The notes beneath the pieces were generated by a model. That model had not been told where the DNA came from. It ran no database searches and was given only the letters and a program-made list of their open reading frames with translations. A stretch of 64,000 bases of DNA from JBEKLJ01 sp050010255 (GTDB lineage: Bacteria; Acidobacteriota; Terriglobia; Bryobacterales; Bryobacteraceae), in contig JBEKLJ010000001.1 in NCBI GenBank assembly GCA_050010255.1, forward strand, positions 1 to 64,000, in the 5' to 3' direction. Positions 29,600-37,305 of this stretch are shown piece after piece. A program made the position numbers and the translations under genes. Position 1 is the stretch's first letter; each line of letters begins with the position of its first letter.

Positions 29600-30187
29600 T
29601 TAGCCGCCGTTCTGAAGGCCCTTATCGCTTCCCATCTGCGCCGCCGCCCGCCTACGCACCAGGCTGATGCCGCGCCAGACGTATACCAGACCGCTCCAGA
29701 CGGTCGCGGCGGCGGCCGCCCAGAGCGGCCACTGAACGGGGACCTTCCAGTGAGGGAAGGCGCCGGCCGTCAGCACCGTGATCGCGGCCACAATCTGGAA
29801 CAGGGTGCTGATCTTGCCCCAGACGCTGGGAGGGAAACTGCGGTGGGAGGTGAACAGCAGAGCCGCGGCGGCCAGGGCCAGAATCAGCACGTCGCGCCCG
29901 AAGACGACCAGGACCACCCAGAGCGGCACGGCGCCGGCGGCGCCCAGCGCGAGATAGGTGGCGCTGAGCAAAACCTTGTCCGCCACGGGGTCGAGATACG
30001 CGCCCAGGCGCGTGACGGAGTGCAGCCACCGGGCCAGCAGGCCGTCCAGAACATCGGTGGCGCCAGCCACGGCCACGATCGCCAGGGCGCGGCCGAACCG
30101 CCCCTGGAGAATCGCCCAGACCGCCAGCGGCGTGAGCGCCAGCCGCGTGAGCGTTACCAGGTTCGGAAGGTCGAGCATCCGCCGCAT
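29600..30187 (-). CDS. pgsA: CDP-diacylglycerol--glycerol-3-phosphate phosphatidyltransferase
   Basis: PgsA makes phosphatidylglycerol phosphate. The 195-residue membrane protein contains the full CDP-alcohol phosphotransferase motif between residues 45 and 70: D45, D48-G49, A52-R53, G62, D66 and D70. The N-terminal NLVTLTRLALTPLAVWAIL helix is typical. The C-terminus (WSGLVYVWRGISLVRRRAAAQMGSDKGLQNGG) is longer and less hydrophobic than the alternative end preserved at 28740-28820. That suggests the gene's 3' end was exchanged when the HEPN/MNT segment arrived. Confidence 0.93.
   Translation of the reverse strand: MRRMLDLPNLVTLTRLALTPLAVWAILQGRFGRALAIVAVAGATDVLDGLLARWLHSVTRLGAYLDPVADKVLLSATYLALGAAGAVPLWVVLVVFGRDVLILALAAAALLFTSHRSFPPSVWGKISTLFQIVAAITVLTAGAFPHWKVPVQWPLWAAAAATVWSGLVYVWRGISLVRRRAAAQMGSDKGLQNGG
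29673..29707. repeat. 35-base direct repeat inside pgsA (att-like), partner at 28777-28811
   Basis: This stretch of pgsA is repeated in the same orientation 896 bases away with a single mismatch. The two copies bracket the HEPN/MNT genes and nothing else. A gene-end duplication of this size is the usual footprint of site-specific integration into a 3' end that rebuilds the target gene. No integrase gene is present in the short insert. Confidence 0.7.
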
Positions 30188-30259
30188 CGTAGTGGCGTGC
30201 CGCGCCGGCGCTCAGGCCGGCGCTGGGTGCTTCGTGGCGCAGCCGCGCCCGCAACGTGT

Positions 30260-31150
30260 TCAGGATACCAAGGCGTCCGCCAAGCGCGAGGCCGCTCCCT
30301 CGAACGTGGTGATCTCGTACAGCGAGCTGTCGCTCATGATGCGGTTGACCAGCGCGGTGTGCATGGCGTGGCCGGCGCGCTCGGCGATGACGTGGCCCAG
30401 CAGCGGCCGGCCGATCAGCGCCAGGTCGCCGATCAGGTCGAGCGCCTTGTGGCGGCAGCACTCGTCGGCGAAGCGCAGCCCGCCGGGGTTCATCACGCCG
30501 CGCCCGTTGATGCACACCGCGTTATCCAGAGACGCGCCGCGGATCAGGCCCATGTCCCGCAACTGGTCCAGCTCGTCGGCGAAGCCGAAGGTGCGCGCCG
30601 GCGCGATCTCGGCCGCGTAACTCTCGGGTGTCACCTCCAGCTCGAGCCTCTGCGCGCCCACGGCCGGCTGCGGGAAGTTGATCTCGCAAGTCAGGCGGAA
30701 GCTGTCGGCGGGCAAAATCGAGATGCGCCGGTTGCGGTCCTCGACCGTCAAGGGGCGGCGGATGCGCAGATACCTCCTCAGCCGCCGGTAACTCCTCACG
30801 CCCGCCTGCTCAATCAGCTTCACGAACGGCAGCCCGCTGCCATCCAGGATCGGCACTTCCAGGTTGTCAATCTCGACGTAGGCGTTGTCGATGCCCATGC
30901 TGTAGAACACGCTCAGCAGGTGCTCGGTGGTCGAGATCAGCACGCCTTGGCGCATCAGGCTGGTGGCATAACTGACGCGGGCGACGTGACGCCAACTGGC
31001 GGAGACCGGGAAGCGGTCCAGGTCAGTGCGGAGGAAGACGATGCCGGTTGACGGTGGCGCCGGAAGGACGCGAATGCCGACGGGGACTCCGCTGTGCAGC
31101 CCAACCCCGCGGGCCTGAGCCGGCCGCTGGATAGTAGTCTCGAATCGCAA
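30260..31150 (-). CDS. lpxC: UDP-3-O-acyl-N-acetylglucosamine deacetylase
   Basis: LpxC carries out the committed step of lipid A synthesis, so the cell makes lipopolysaccharide. The 296-residue protein has zinc ligands H77 (STTEHLLS), H234 and D238 (CRHKALDLIGDLAL) and a catalytic His in ERAGHAMHTALV. The opening QRPAQARGVGLHSG matches the family. The start is a TTG at 31150, preceded by GGGAGTGG. A perfect TATAAT -10 box on the minus strand (31231-31226) sits in an AT-rich patch upstream. It is divergent from polA. Confidence 0.96.
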   Translation of the reverse strand: MRFETTIQRPAQARGVGLHSGVPVGIRVLPAPPSTGIVFLRTDLDRFPVSASWRHVARVSYATSLMRQGVLISTTEHLLSVFYSMGIDNAYVEIDNLEVPILDGSGLPFVKLIEQAGVRSYRRLRRYLRIRRPLTVEDRNRRISILPADSFRLTCEINFPQPAVGAQRLELEVTPESYAAEIAPARTFGFADELDQLRDMGLIRGASLDNAVCINGRGVMNPGGLRFADECCRHKALDLIGDLALIGRPLLGHVIAERAGHAMHTALVNRIMSDSSLYEITTFEGAASRLADALVS

Positions 31151-31225
31151 AGAGCCACTCCCTCAACGCCAGCACAACGGCGTCGGGTCTAGCGGTGCAA
31201 TCCATCACCCATATGTAAGTTATTA

Positions 31226-31315
31226 ATTATAAATGTAATCTCTTCAGCTTGTGTGGCAGGAAAGCCACAGTTCTGTGGCTGCGGCTCAGCGCCCCTTGAG
31301 GTCAGGGGCTACAAT
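31226..31315. promoter_or_regulatory. lpxC/polA divergent promoter region with palindrome
   Basis: The minus-strand TATAAT (31231-31226) should serve lpxC, leaving a leader of about 70 bases. On the plus strand TACAAT (31310-31315) lies 11 bases before the polA ATG. Between them AGCCACAG-TT-CTGTGGCT (31263-31280) is a perfect hyphenated palindrome. It is followed by the imperfect inverted repeat GCCCC...GGGGC (31291-31309). Either could be a regulator site controlling the pair. Confidence 0.55.
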
Positions 31316-31326
31316 GAAAGGGTCCC

Positions 31327-33930
31327 ATGGCCCGCCCCCGCCTGTTTTTGATTGACTCCTTCGGGTTCATCTTCCGCGCCTTCCACGCCCGGGCGCGCTC
31401 GGGAGCGCCCCCCATGCGCACCAGCGCCGGTGTGCCCACCGAGGCGGTCTACATCTTCACCAACATGCTGCGAAAGCTGACGGCGGCCTACGGGCCGGAG
31501 TACATGGCCGCGGTGTTCGAGAGCGTGGGCCCGACGTTCCGCGAGCAGGAGTTCGCCGACTACAAGGCCAACCGGGAGGAGATGCCGGCGGAGCTGGCCC
31601 AGCAGATTCCCTGCATACGGCGGCTGCTGGAGGCCATGCGCATCCCGATCCTGGCCTATGAAGGTTTCGAGGCCGATGACGTGATCGGCGCCATCGCGCG
31701 GCGGGCCGAGCAGGCCGGAGCGGAGGTGGCCATCGTCTCTAGCGACAAGGACCTCCTGCAACTAGTGGACGAGCACGTTGCGGTCTTCAATCCCATTCAG
31801 GAGGATCTTTGGTACGACCCGGCCAAGGTCGAGGAGAAGATGGGGGTCAGGCCGCAGCAGGTGGCCGACCTGCTGGCGCTCAAGGGCGACCCGAGCGACA
31901 ACATCCCCGGGGCGCCGGGCATCGGCGACAAGGGCGCGCGCGAGCTGGTCGCGCGTTTCGGATCGGTGGAAGCGGCGCTGGATCGCGCCGCCGAGCTGGG
32001 CGACAAGGGTCACGACAAACGCTACCGCGAGAGCCTGGAGCAGAACCGCGACCGCATCCTGCTGAGCAAGCGCCTGGCCACGATCGACACCTCGGCGCCG
32101 ATCGGCTTCTCCATGGAGGCGGTGCGGACACAGCCGGAGGACACCGCCGCGCTGAAGCAACTCTACAAGGAACTGGAGTTCTACAGTCTGGTCGAGCAGC
32201 TCGGGCCGGAGGAAGACCAGCGCCCGCGCGACTACGCCGCGCTGGAAACGCCGGCGGCGATCGAGGAGTACCTAGCGTCGATTCCGGCGGATGCGCCGGT
32301 GGCCGTGGCGGTCACGCCGGCCGCGCCGGCGGGTCCGGGGATGTTCGAGAGCGGCTCGCCAGCGGTTCTGGGGCTGACCTGGAAGCTGGGGCAGGCGCGC
32401 ACGGCGGCGGGGACGCTCATCGAGCCTCTGCGAGGGTTGCTGGAGGACCCGGCGCGGGGGAAGATCGCGCACGACCTCAAGCGCGTGTGCCTGGAGCTGG
32501 CCCATCTCGGCATCGAGCCGCGCGGCCTCGAGCAGGACGTGATGCTTTACGCCTTCCTGCTCAACGCCGATCCCGCGGGCTGCTCGCTGGAGACGCTGGC
32601 GCGGCGCTACCTGGACCGCAAGCTCGAGCCGCTAGTCGAGCACCAGGCTGATTGCGCGCTCGCGCTGGCCGCCAGGCTCGGCCGCGAGGTGGATGAACGG
32701 GGGTTCCGCAAGCTATACCAGACCATCGACCTGCCGCTGGTGCGCGTGCTGACCCGGATGGAGCAGCGCGGGATTCGCGTCCAGCCGGCCGCCATGCACC
32801 GTCTCTCACAAGCCATGGACACCGAGATCCAGCGGCTGACGGGGGAGATCCATGAGCTTGCCGGCCGGACCTTCAACATCAACTCCCCGCAGCAGCTCGG
32901 CAAGGTGCTGTTCGAGGATCTGCGTCTGCCGGCGCCCGTGAAATATGGCAAGGGCAAGACCATCTCGACCGCGGCGGACGTGCTCGAGGAACTGGCCGCC
33001 GATTACGAGATCTGCCGCAAGGTGCTCGACTACCGCCAGCTCGTCAAGCTCAAGGGCACTTACGTGGACGCGCTGCCGGCGCTGGTCAACCCGGCTACCG
33101 GCCGGCTGCACACCAGCTTCAACCAGACCGGCGCGGCGACAGGCCGCCTTTCCTCCTCCAACCCGAACCTCCAGAACATTCCGATCCGCACCGAACTGGG
33201 CCGCGAGATTCGCGCCGCGTTCATCCCGCGGGAAGACTGGAAGCTGGTGCTGGCGGACTATTCGCAGATCGAGCTGCGGCTGCTGGCGCACTTCTCCAAA
33301 GATCCGGTGCTCATAGAGGCCTTCCGCCACGGCGAGGACATTCACACGCGCACGGCGGCCGAGGTCTTCGGCGTGCTGCCGCTGATGGTGACGCCGGAGC
33401 TGCGGCGGCGGGCTAAGGCGGTGAACTTCGGCATCGTGTACGGACTGAGCTCGTTCGGGCTGGCGGCGCAGCTCGGCATCCCGCGGCCGGAGGCGCAGGC
33501 TTACATCGACCGGTACTTCGCGCGCTATGCGGGCGTGCGACGGTTCATCGACGAGACCATCGCCGAGGTCAGGCGCGCCGGGTTCACCAGGACCCTGTTC
33601 GGCCGCGAGCGGCCCATCCCGGACATGAACAACCGCAACCCCAACCAGCGCGGCTTCGCCGAGCGGACCGCCGTAAACACGCCCCTCCAGGGAACCGCGG
33701 CGGACCTGATCAAGCTCGCCATGATCCAGATCGAAGCCGAGATCGAGCAGCGGAAGCTGCGCACAGCCATGCTGCTCCAGGTGCACGACGAGCTGCTGTT
33801 CGAAGCCCCGCCGGAAGAGCTGGAGGAGATCCGGAAGCTGGTCAAGGCCGGCATGGAGCAGGTGTGCCGGCTGGAGGTGCCGCTGGTGGCCGAAATCGGC
33901 GTGGGCGACAACTGGCGCGACGCCAAGTAG
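31327..33930 (+). CDS. polA: DNA polymerase I with apparently inactive 3'-5' exonuclease domain
   Basis: The 867-residue enzyme has the N-terminal 5' nuclease domain (LFLIDSFGFIFRAFHA, YEGFEADDVIGAIA, SSDKDLLQLV, GDPSDNIPGAPGIGDKGA). The polymerase palm carries motif A DYSQIELRLLAHF (D644), motif B RRRAKAVNFGIVYG and motif C QVHDELLFEAP (D821). In the middle domain the D-x-E exonuclease site is absent, since the equivalent stretch reads APVAVAVTPAAPAG. Proofreading is therefore probably lost, as in Taq-type enzymes. It fills gaps in repair and Okazaki-fragment processing. Its last 126 bases are duplicated at 35898-36023. Confidence 0.97.
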   Translation: MARPRLFLIDSFGFIFRAFHARARSGAPPMRTSAGVPTEAVYIFTNMLRKLTAAYGPEYMAAVFESVGPTFREQEFADYKANREEMPAELAQQIPCIRRLLEAMRIPILAYEGFEADDVIGAIARRAEQAGAEVAIVSSDKDLLQLVDEHVAVFNPIQEDLWYDPAKVEEKMGVRPQQVADLLALKGDPSDNIPGAPGIGDKGARELVARFGSVEAALDRAAELGDKGHDKRYRESLEQNRDRILLSKRLATIDTSAPIGFSMEAVRTQPEDTAALKQLYKELEFYSLVEQLGPEEDQRPRDYAALETPAAIEEYLASIPADAPVAVAVTPAAPAGPGMFESGSPAVLGLTWKLGQARTAAGTLIEPLRGLLEDPARGKIAHDLKRVCLELAHLGIEPRGLEQDVMLYAFLLNADPAGCSLETLARRYLDRKLEPLVEHQADCALALAARLGREVDERGFRKLYQTIDLPLVRVLTRMEQRGIRVQPAAMHRLSQAMDTEIQRLTGEIHELAGRTFNINSPQQLGKVLFEDLRLPAPVKYGKGKTISTAADVLEELAADYEICRKVLDYRQLVKLKGTYVDALPALVNPATGRLHTSFNQTGAATGRLSSSNPNLQNIPIRTELGREIRAAFIPREDWKLVLADYSQIELRLLAHFSKDPVLIEAFRHGEDIHTRTAAEVFGVLPLMVTPELRRRAKAVNFGIVYGLSSFGLAAQLGIPRPEAQAYIDRYFARYAGVRRFIDETIAEVRRAGFTRTLFGRERPIPDMNNRNPNQRGFAERTAVNTPLQGTAADLIKLAMIQIEAEIEQRKLRTAMLLQVHDELLFEAPPEELEEIRKLVKAGMEQVCRLEVPLVAEIGVGDNWRDAK

Positions 33931-33940
33931 TCAAAACCCG

Positions 33941-33960
33941 GGACAGTACACTCATTCACC
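33941..33960. repeat. 20-base repeat after a stop codon (copy at 48413-48432)
   Basis: GGACAGTACACTCATTCACC begins 11 bases after the polA stop. A copy with two mismatches (GGACAGCACACTCAATCACC) begins 25 bases after the M20 peptidase stop at 48388. Both follow an ACCCGGG/ACCCAGG context. This looks like the end of a mobile element or a dispersed repeat that settles just downstream of genes. Confidence 0.55.
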
Positions 33961-34017
33961 GCCGCGGACGCAGGCTGGCGCGCGCCTGGGCGCCGTCGGC
34001 GCCGCCCGAGCCGGGCG

Positions 34018-34200
34018 GAGGTCGAACAGGTGGTTGCGGACTATCAGGCGAGCGGGTTGAGCCGGAGCGCGTTCTGCCGGATGCACGGGCTGGCCCTGAG
34101 CACGCTGGGCGCGGCCCGTTGCGGCGGCGGCAGGTTCTTCCGCCGGCGACGGTGGAAGAGGGCTAAGGGGCGGCGCCGGCAGTTCGGAAAGCCTCCTTCG
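34018..34200 (+). pseudogene. IS66-type TnpA (transposase accessory) N-terminal remnant
   Basis: The plus frame reads EVEQVVADYQASGLSRSAFCRMHGLALSTL, which resembles the DNA-binding start of IS66-family OrfA/TnpA proteins. It then decays into a basic low-complexity tail and overlaps the end of the minus-strand gene at 34163. There is no good start codon and no second or third IS66 gene, so it is a remnant. It marks the start of the accessory block inserted after polA. Confidence 0.45.
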
Positions 34201-34771
34201 ATAACTGGGTAGTTCTCGCGTTCCCGCCCACAACCGTGTGCAGTGTCACCGTGTACACGGCCCGCCCGGCCGCCTCGAAAACGAGCAACCTGTCGAATTC
34301 GGCGCAACTCCGGAGCTCGCGGAAGATGTCGCCATCGAGGTCCCAGTCGCTTCCGGAACAGTACATGAGGCGATACTGACCGGCTGGGATGTTGCCTGCG
34401 CTCCCGGTAGTCCCTGACCGCACATAGAAGAACCGCGCGGCCCGGTCGGTCGTGCGGTCGACCAGTTTCACCGCGGCATCCTCCGGGGTGTGGTTCACGA
34501 CGCTCAGATCGCCGGCGTCACCCTCTTCGAAATCCAGAAGGATCTCCGCGCCGGTGGGAGGCCGAAGGATGTCGTGCCGTGGTTGGCTGGTTTTGTGTTT
34601 GCGTTCTGGAGGGGCGGGCGTCGGGGTGTCGGACCTGCCCGGGCCGACGTCGGCGACCGGTTGTGGGACCGCCGGTGAGGCGTAGAAGATGAGCCCGATT
34701 GCTAGACCCACCACGACTCCGGCACCAACCCAAGTGGCGCGGTAGGTGGAGACGGAGAAGAACGGGATCAC
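34163..34771 (-). CDS. membrane-anchored protein of unknown function with conserved beta domain
   Basis: The 202-residue protein has one N-terminal helix (about 11-31, YRATWVGAGVVVGLAIGLIFY), a Pro-rich linker and an extracytoplasmic domain (about 75-195). That domain contains AAVKLVDRTTDRAARFFYVR, NIPAGQYRLMYCSGSDWD and VYTVTLHTVVGGNARTTQ. Proteins with such a domain occur in Acidobacteria and Planctomycetes, but no function is known to me. The GTG start has TACCTT seven bases upstream, again leaderless-like. It is the last of three minus-strand genes in the block between polA and its duplicated 3' end. Confidence 0.6.
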   Translation of the reverse strand: MIPFFSVSTYRATWVGAGVVVGLAIGLIFYASPAVPQPVADVGPGRSDTPTPAPPERKHKTSQPRHDILRPPTGAEILLDFEEGDAGDLSVVNHTPEDAAVKLVDRTTDRAARFFYVRSGTTGSAGNIPAGQYRLMYCSGSDWDLDGDIFRELRSCAEFDRLLVFEAAGRAVYTVTLHTVVGGNARTTQLSKEAFRTAGAAP

Positions 34772-34805
34772 GGCTGTGAAGGTAGTCTGGCCGCAGAGTG
34801 GGGAT

Positions 34806-34860
34806 TCTCAGGCTTTATTGCCCCAACGGGCCTGGGCGGCCACGGGCGGCGACACAACCT
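34806..34860 (-). pseudogene. C-terminal scrap of a KGG-like small gene
   Basis: On the minus strand this reads VVSPPVAAQARWGNKA then TGA, matching the tail AAKARWRKKA of the small gene at 35745-35858. The DNA around the stop (CTCAGGC on the plus strand) also matches. A third, stop-interrupted copy of the tail is visible at about 35219-35250. The block thus seems to be built from repeated units. Confidence 0.35.
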
Positions 34861-35187
34861 TCAAATGGATCGCAGAAGGACGACTACCCCGAGGGCGGCC
34901 AGGCCGAATAGGCCCAATGCGGCAGGAACCAGCCGGGCCAACCCGATGCCGAGCCGTTTCAGCGACACGTAGCCCAGGACAGCCGCTATCAGAAAATAGG
35001 CTGAAGCCTGCCCGAACGCCGCAGCGGCGGCGTTACGGGCGGTGAACCCGATGAGGGCAGCCAGCAGTACGAAGCCTACCCAGCACCAGACCGCAGCAGC
35101 GGTTAGAGTGTCCTGCAGATCGACATCGTCGCGGAACCGCGCCACCACAGAGCGGGCCATCCAGTACCGATCGGTGAGACCCGTCAT
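34861..35187 (-). CDS. small membrane protein, unknown
   Basis: The 108-residue protein is mostly hydrophobic. Three transmembrane helices are predicted at about 31-50, 57-74 and 86-106 (TAAAVWCWVGFVLLAALIGF, ASAYFLIAAVLGYVSL, LVPAALGLFGLAALGVVVLL). No family is recognised. It stands between two other small genes on the same strand, each separated by a vestige of the KGG-like tail. Codon use looks normal for the window. Confidence 0.5.
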   Translation of the reverse strand: MTGLTDRYWMARSVVARFRDDVDLQDTLTAAAVWCWVGFVLLAALIGFTARNAAAAAFGQASAYFLIAAVLGYVSLKRLGIGLARLVPAALGLFGLAALGVVVLLRSI

Positions 35188-35234
35188 GTCACTTTAGTGG
35201 GGCAGGCACTCGGGAACTCTCAGGGGTTCTTGCG

Positions 35235-35690
35235 CTATCGGGCCGGCCAGGGGAAAAACGGGATCATCCTGATGTGGATCGCCCGTTCGTCGTCGACCTC
35301 CAACGGGAAAGCCCCCCAAGAGACGACATGGGCCCCAACTACCACAACGAGAATCAAAGCCATCAATGAGGCGGCGGCTCGCCAACCCTGACCCAACCCA
35401 CCCTGACGGTAAGCCTCGACGGCGGCCGCTGGCACGGCAAGAAAGGCTTGCAACGGCAGCAGGACCTTGGTAATACTGCTGGCGAGGAAGACGTAAAATG
35501 CCGGCGAGGCCAGGACGAACCAATCCCACCGTCTGAGGAGCAGGCGGGCGTCTGCATAAGTCATGGCGATGCCCGGAACGATCAGAAACAGGACCCAAAG
35601 GACTCCCAGGGGCAAGGAGACGAGAATGACCGCCGCCGACCGAGTGAGGGTGCGGCGCACTGGAAGGGAACGCGTCGGAGGCGCTGCCAT
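35235..35690 (-). CDS. polytopic membrane protein, unknown
   Basis: The 151-residue product has an Arg-rich start and then four hydrophobic segments. These are at about 17-40 (AAVILVSLPLGVLWVLFLIV), 56-75 (WFVLASPAFYVFLASSITKV), 77-92 and 107-128 (ASLMALILVVVVGAHVVSW). It ends with a short charged tail. There is no recognised family. It is in the same accessory block and orientation as the genes at 34163 and 34861. Confidence 0.5.
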   Translation of the reverse strand: MAAPPTRSLPVRRTLTRSAAVILVSLPLGVLWVLFLIVPGIAMTYADARLLLRRWDWFVLASPAFYVFLASSITKVLLPLQAFLAVPAAAVEAYRQGGLGQGWRAAASLMALILVVVVGAHVVSWGAFPLEVDDERAIHIRMIPFFPWPAR

Positions 35691-35744
35691 GGATCGCAGG
35701 GACTGTCCTCTCTAGACCGCAGTGGCGAGCGGGGGTTCAGGATC

Positions 35745-35858
35745 TCAGGCCTTTTTTCGCCACCGGGCTTTGGCGGCCTTCCGGGCCAAGCCTTTGCGCT
35801 CGGCCGGCGTAAGGTTCTTGCGGCTGTTCGCGCCGCCTCTAGTCCCCAACTCGGCCAT
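35745..35858 (-). CDS. 37-residue basic small protein (KGG-like repeat type)
   Basis: ATG at 35858 opens a 37-codon frame, MAELGTRGGANSRKNLTP and then AERKGLARKAAKARWRKKA. It is short, strongly basic and ends in the K-A-x-R-W motif found in many tiny bacterial proteins of the KGG/stress type. It lies directly before the duplicated polA 3' end. Partial copies of its C-terminus occur at 34806-34860 and about 35219-35250. Function is unknown. Confidence 0.5.
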   Translation of the reverse strand: MAELGTRGGANSRKNLTPAERKGLARKAAKARWRKKA

Positions 35859-35897
35859 GACTGCAGAAATCGTGTCGGGGCCGGGTGGAGTGCGCTC

Positions 35898-36023
35898 GCC
35901 CCGCCGGAAGAGCTGGAGGAGATCCGCACGCTGGTCAAGGCCGGCATGGAGCAGGTGTGCCGGCTCGAGGTGCCGCTGGTGGCCGAAATCGGCGTGGGCG
36001 ACAACTGGCGCGACGCCAAGTAG
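35898..36023 (+). pseudogene. duplicate of the last 126 bases of polA
   Basis: This stretch matches 33805-33930 with three mismatches in 126 bases. It encodes PPEELEEIRTLVKAGMEQVC and onward to the NWRDAK end and TAG, that is the exact polA C-terminus. No start or remainder of the gene precedes it. The duplication offset is 2093 bases, and the 1967 bases between polA and this copy hold the accessory block described above. Confidence 0.92.
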
Positions 36024-36507
36024 CGGCCCGGCGGGCACAACGCCCGGCAGAAGAATCGCGTCACGCGGAGGTTCGCCAGCAAGATCACCGCTGGAAGCGC
36101 CGCGAGCAAGACCGTCCGGCGAAAGTGCGGCGGAGCCGCCTAGCCCGCATTTCTCACCACGACTGTGGCGAGGCGCGACGAGAGCGCTGCAAAAGCGCCC
36201 AGCGACGCCACAACGCGCGCTCGCGGTCCGCGCCGGGTTGTGGCGCGGGCTTTGCCGTTGTTTGGCATCCGCAAACGGACAGCCTGCCGCCTCGACACTC
36301 CTACGAAAGTGGCCGCCTAAGTTGTTGATTCCGCGTACTGGGGAATCCGCGACCACTTTCATTCGCCGTTGTGGTCCGCACGGACCATGGCTCACTCGTG
36401 TCGAGGGCTCCGCGCGCATCGACAGGCGGCTGGCCGCTAACCGTGCGGCAGGCCGGGGCGCGCCGCAGCAGATTGCTGGTGAAACATCCGCGTTGGCGCC
36501 CGCGCGG
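36024..36507. other. non-coding debris with nested inverted repeat
   Basis: No gene is supported in these 484 bases. A nested inverted repeat is present: GAAAGTGG (36305-36312) with CCACTTTC (36353-36360), enclosing GATTCC (36327-36332) with GGAATC (36342-36347). That is a shape typical of small non-autonomous elements. Dispersed repeat R1, copy 2, is at 36457-36489. The word GCATTTCTCACCA near 36145 recurs in reverse near 45600. Confidence 0.5.
36457..36489. repeat. dispersed repeat family R1, copy 2
   Basis: It is nearly identical to 1351-1384 through GCCGCAGCAGATTGCTGGTG and the following GAAACA. It ends about 20 bases from the stop codon of the minus-strand gene at 36508, the same placement as copy 1 after pckA. 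Confidence 0.65.
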
Positions 36508-36885
36508 CTAGCGCCGCCGCTGGGCGTCATGCTTCTGACGATAGATCTGCCGGCTGAGGCGGTTCTGCGCCCGGTTCACGCGGCGCCGCTCGGCCGGCGT
36601 CAGCCTGCCGCCGCTGTCGCGCCGGTCCCGCGCGATCTCACGATTCAGGCGCGCCTCCCGGCGCTCCAGGCGCGCGGCCTCGGCCGCGGTGAGGCTGCCG
36701 CTGGCGACCCCCGTCGCGATCCGCCTCTGCTGGTTCTCGCCGCGTTGCTGGATCCTCTGCGCGAAGCCCGGCGCGGCCAGCGCCGCCGTCGGCATCACGC
36801 CTGAAGAACGCACCGCCCGTGCGAAAAAGGCTTCGGATGCCGGCGTAGCCGCGCGGAAGGCGAAGGGAGGCAGATTCCGGTCCAC
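36508..36885 (-). CDS. Arg-rich small exported-type protein, probably 5' damaged
   Basis: The 125-residue frame contains a helical, very basic domain: QQRGENQQRRIATGVASGSL, TAAEAARLERREARLNREIA, RRDSGGRLTPAERRRVNRAQ and NRLSRQIYRQKHD. Such proteins in Acidobacteria normally start with a signal peptide. Here only the end of one remains (MPTAALAAPGFAQ, ATG at 36795), without a charged n-region. The upstream part from GTG 36885 does not look secretory. I suspect the 5' end was replaced. Function is unknown. Confidence 0.55.
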   Translation of the reverse strand: MDRNLPPFAFRAATPASEAFFARAVRSSGVMPTAALAAPGFAQRIQQRGENQQRRIATGVASGSLTAAEAARLERREARLNREIARDRRDSGGRLTPAERRRVNRAQNRLSRQIYRQKHDAQRRR

Positions 36886-36933
36886 GTAGGGTGGTGCCTT
36901 GAGTTCACTCGTCTCGTGGAGTACCCTCGTAGC

Positions 36934-37305
36934 ATGAAATCACTCAGCTTCGCGCTCCTTCTCTGTTTTGCTGCCGCGTCGATTTGTGCGGCCGAGAAAA
37001 AATACAATTGGGAGCGGGCGAGAGTCCTCTCCCAAAACATGCATTCTTCGCCGGTGGGTGCCTACGCCGCTCCAATTGGGAACGCGACAATTGCGGTTCC
37101 CATCTACCGAAGATCCAATTATGTCGTGGTCGAAACTGACACACATCGTCTCGAATGGAGCGAAGTGGGGTCTTCCGCGATAATTCTCCCGGTTAATGGC
37201 TCCATCGAGTTCTACCGTGACGGAAATTGGTTCATTGTTCTGGACTCGAAGAAGAAGAAGCATAAGTTCGCCTTGGTCGGAATGACCCTGAAGACGGATA
37301 AGTAG
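36934..37305 (+). CDS. small secreted protein, unknown
   Basis: The 123-residue protein has a clear signal peptide (MKSLSFALLLCFAAASICAA). The beta-rich domain contains YVVVETDTHRLEWSEVGSS, LPVNGSIEFYRDGNWFIVLD and KKKKHKFALVGM. Similar short proteins are common in Acidobacteria, without known role. ATG at 36934 is preferred: TACCCT at 36922-36927 lies exactly six bases before it and there is no ribosome site, which points to a leaderless transcript. GC content drops here relative to core genes. Confidence 0.7.
   Translation: MKSLSFALLLCFAAASICAAEKKYNWERARVLSQNMHSSPVGAYAAPIGNATIAVPIYRRSNYVVVETDTHRLEWSEVGSSAIILPVNGSIEFYRDGNWFIVLDSKKKKHKFALVGMTLKTDK

Noticed and set aside
35722..36804. Plus-strand frame of 360 codons after the polA duplicate
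   Set aside because: It is a low-complexity Arg/Pro/Ala reading through repeats and opposite two better-supported minus genes.
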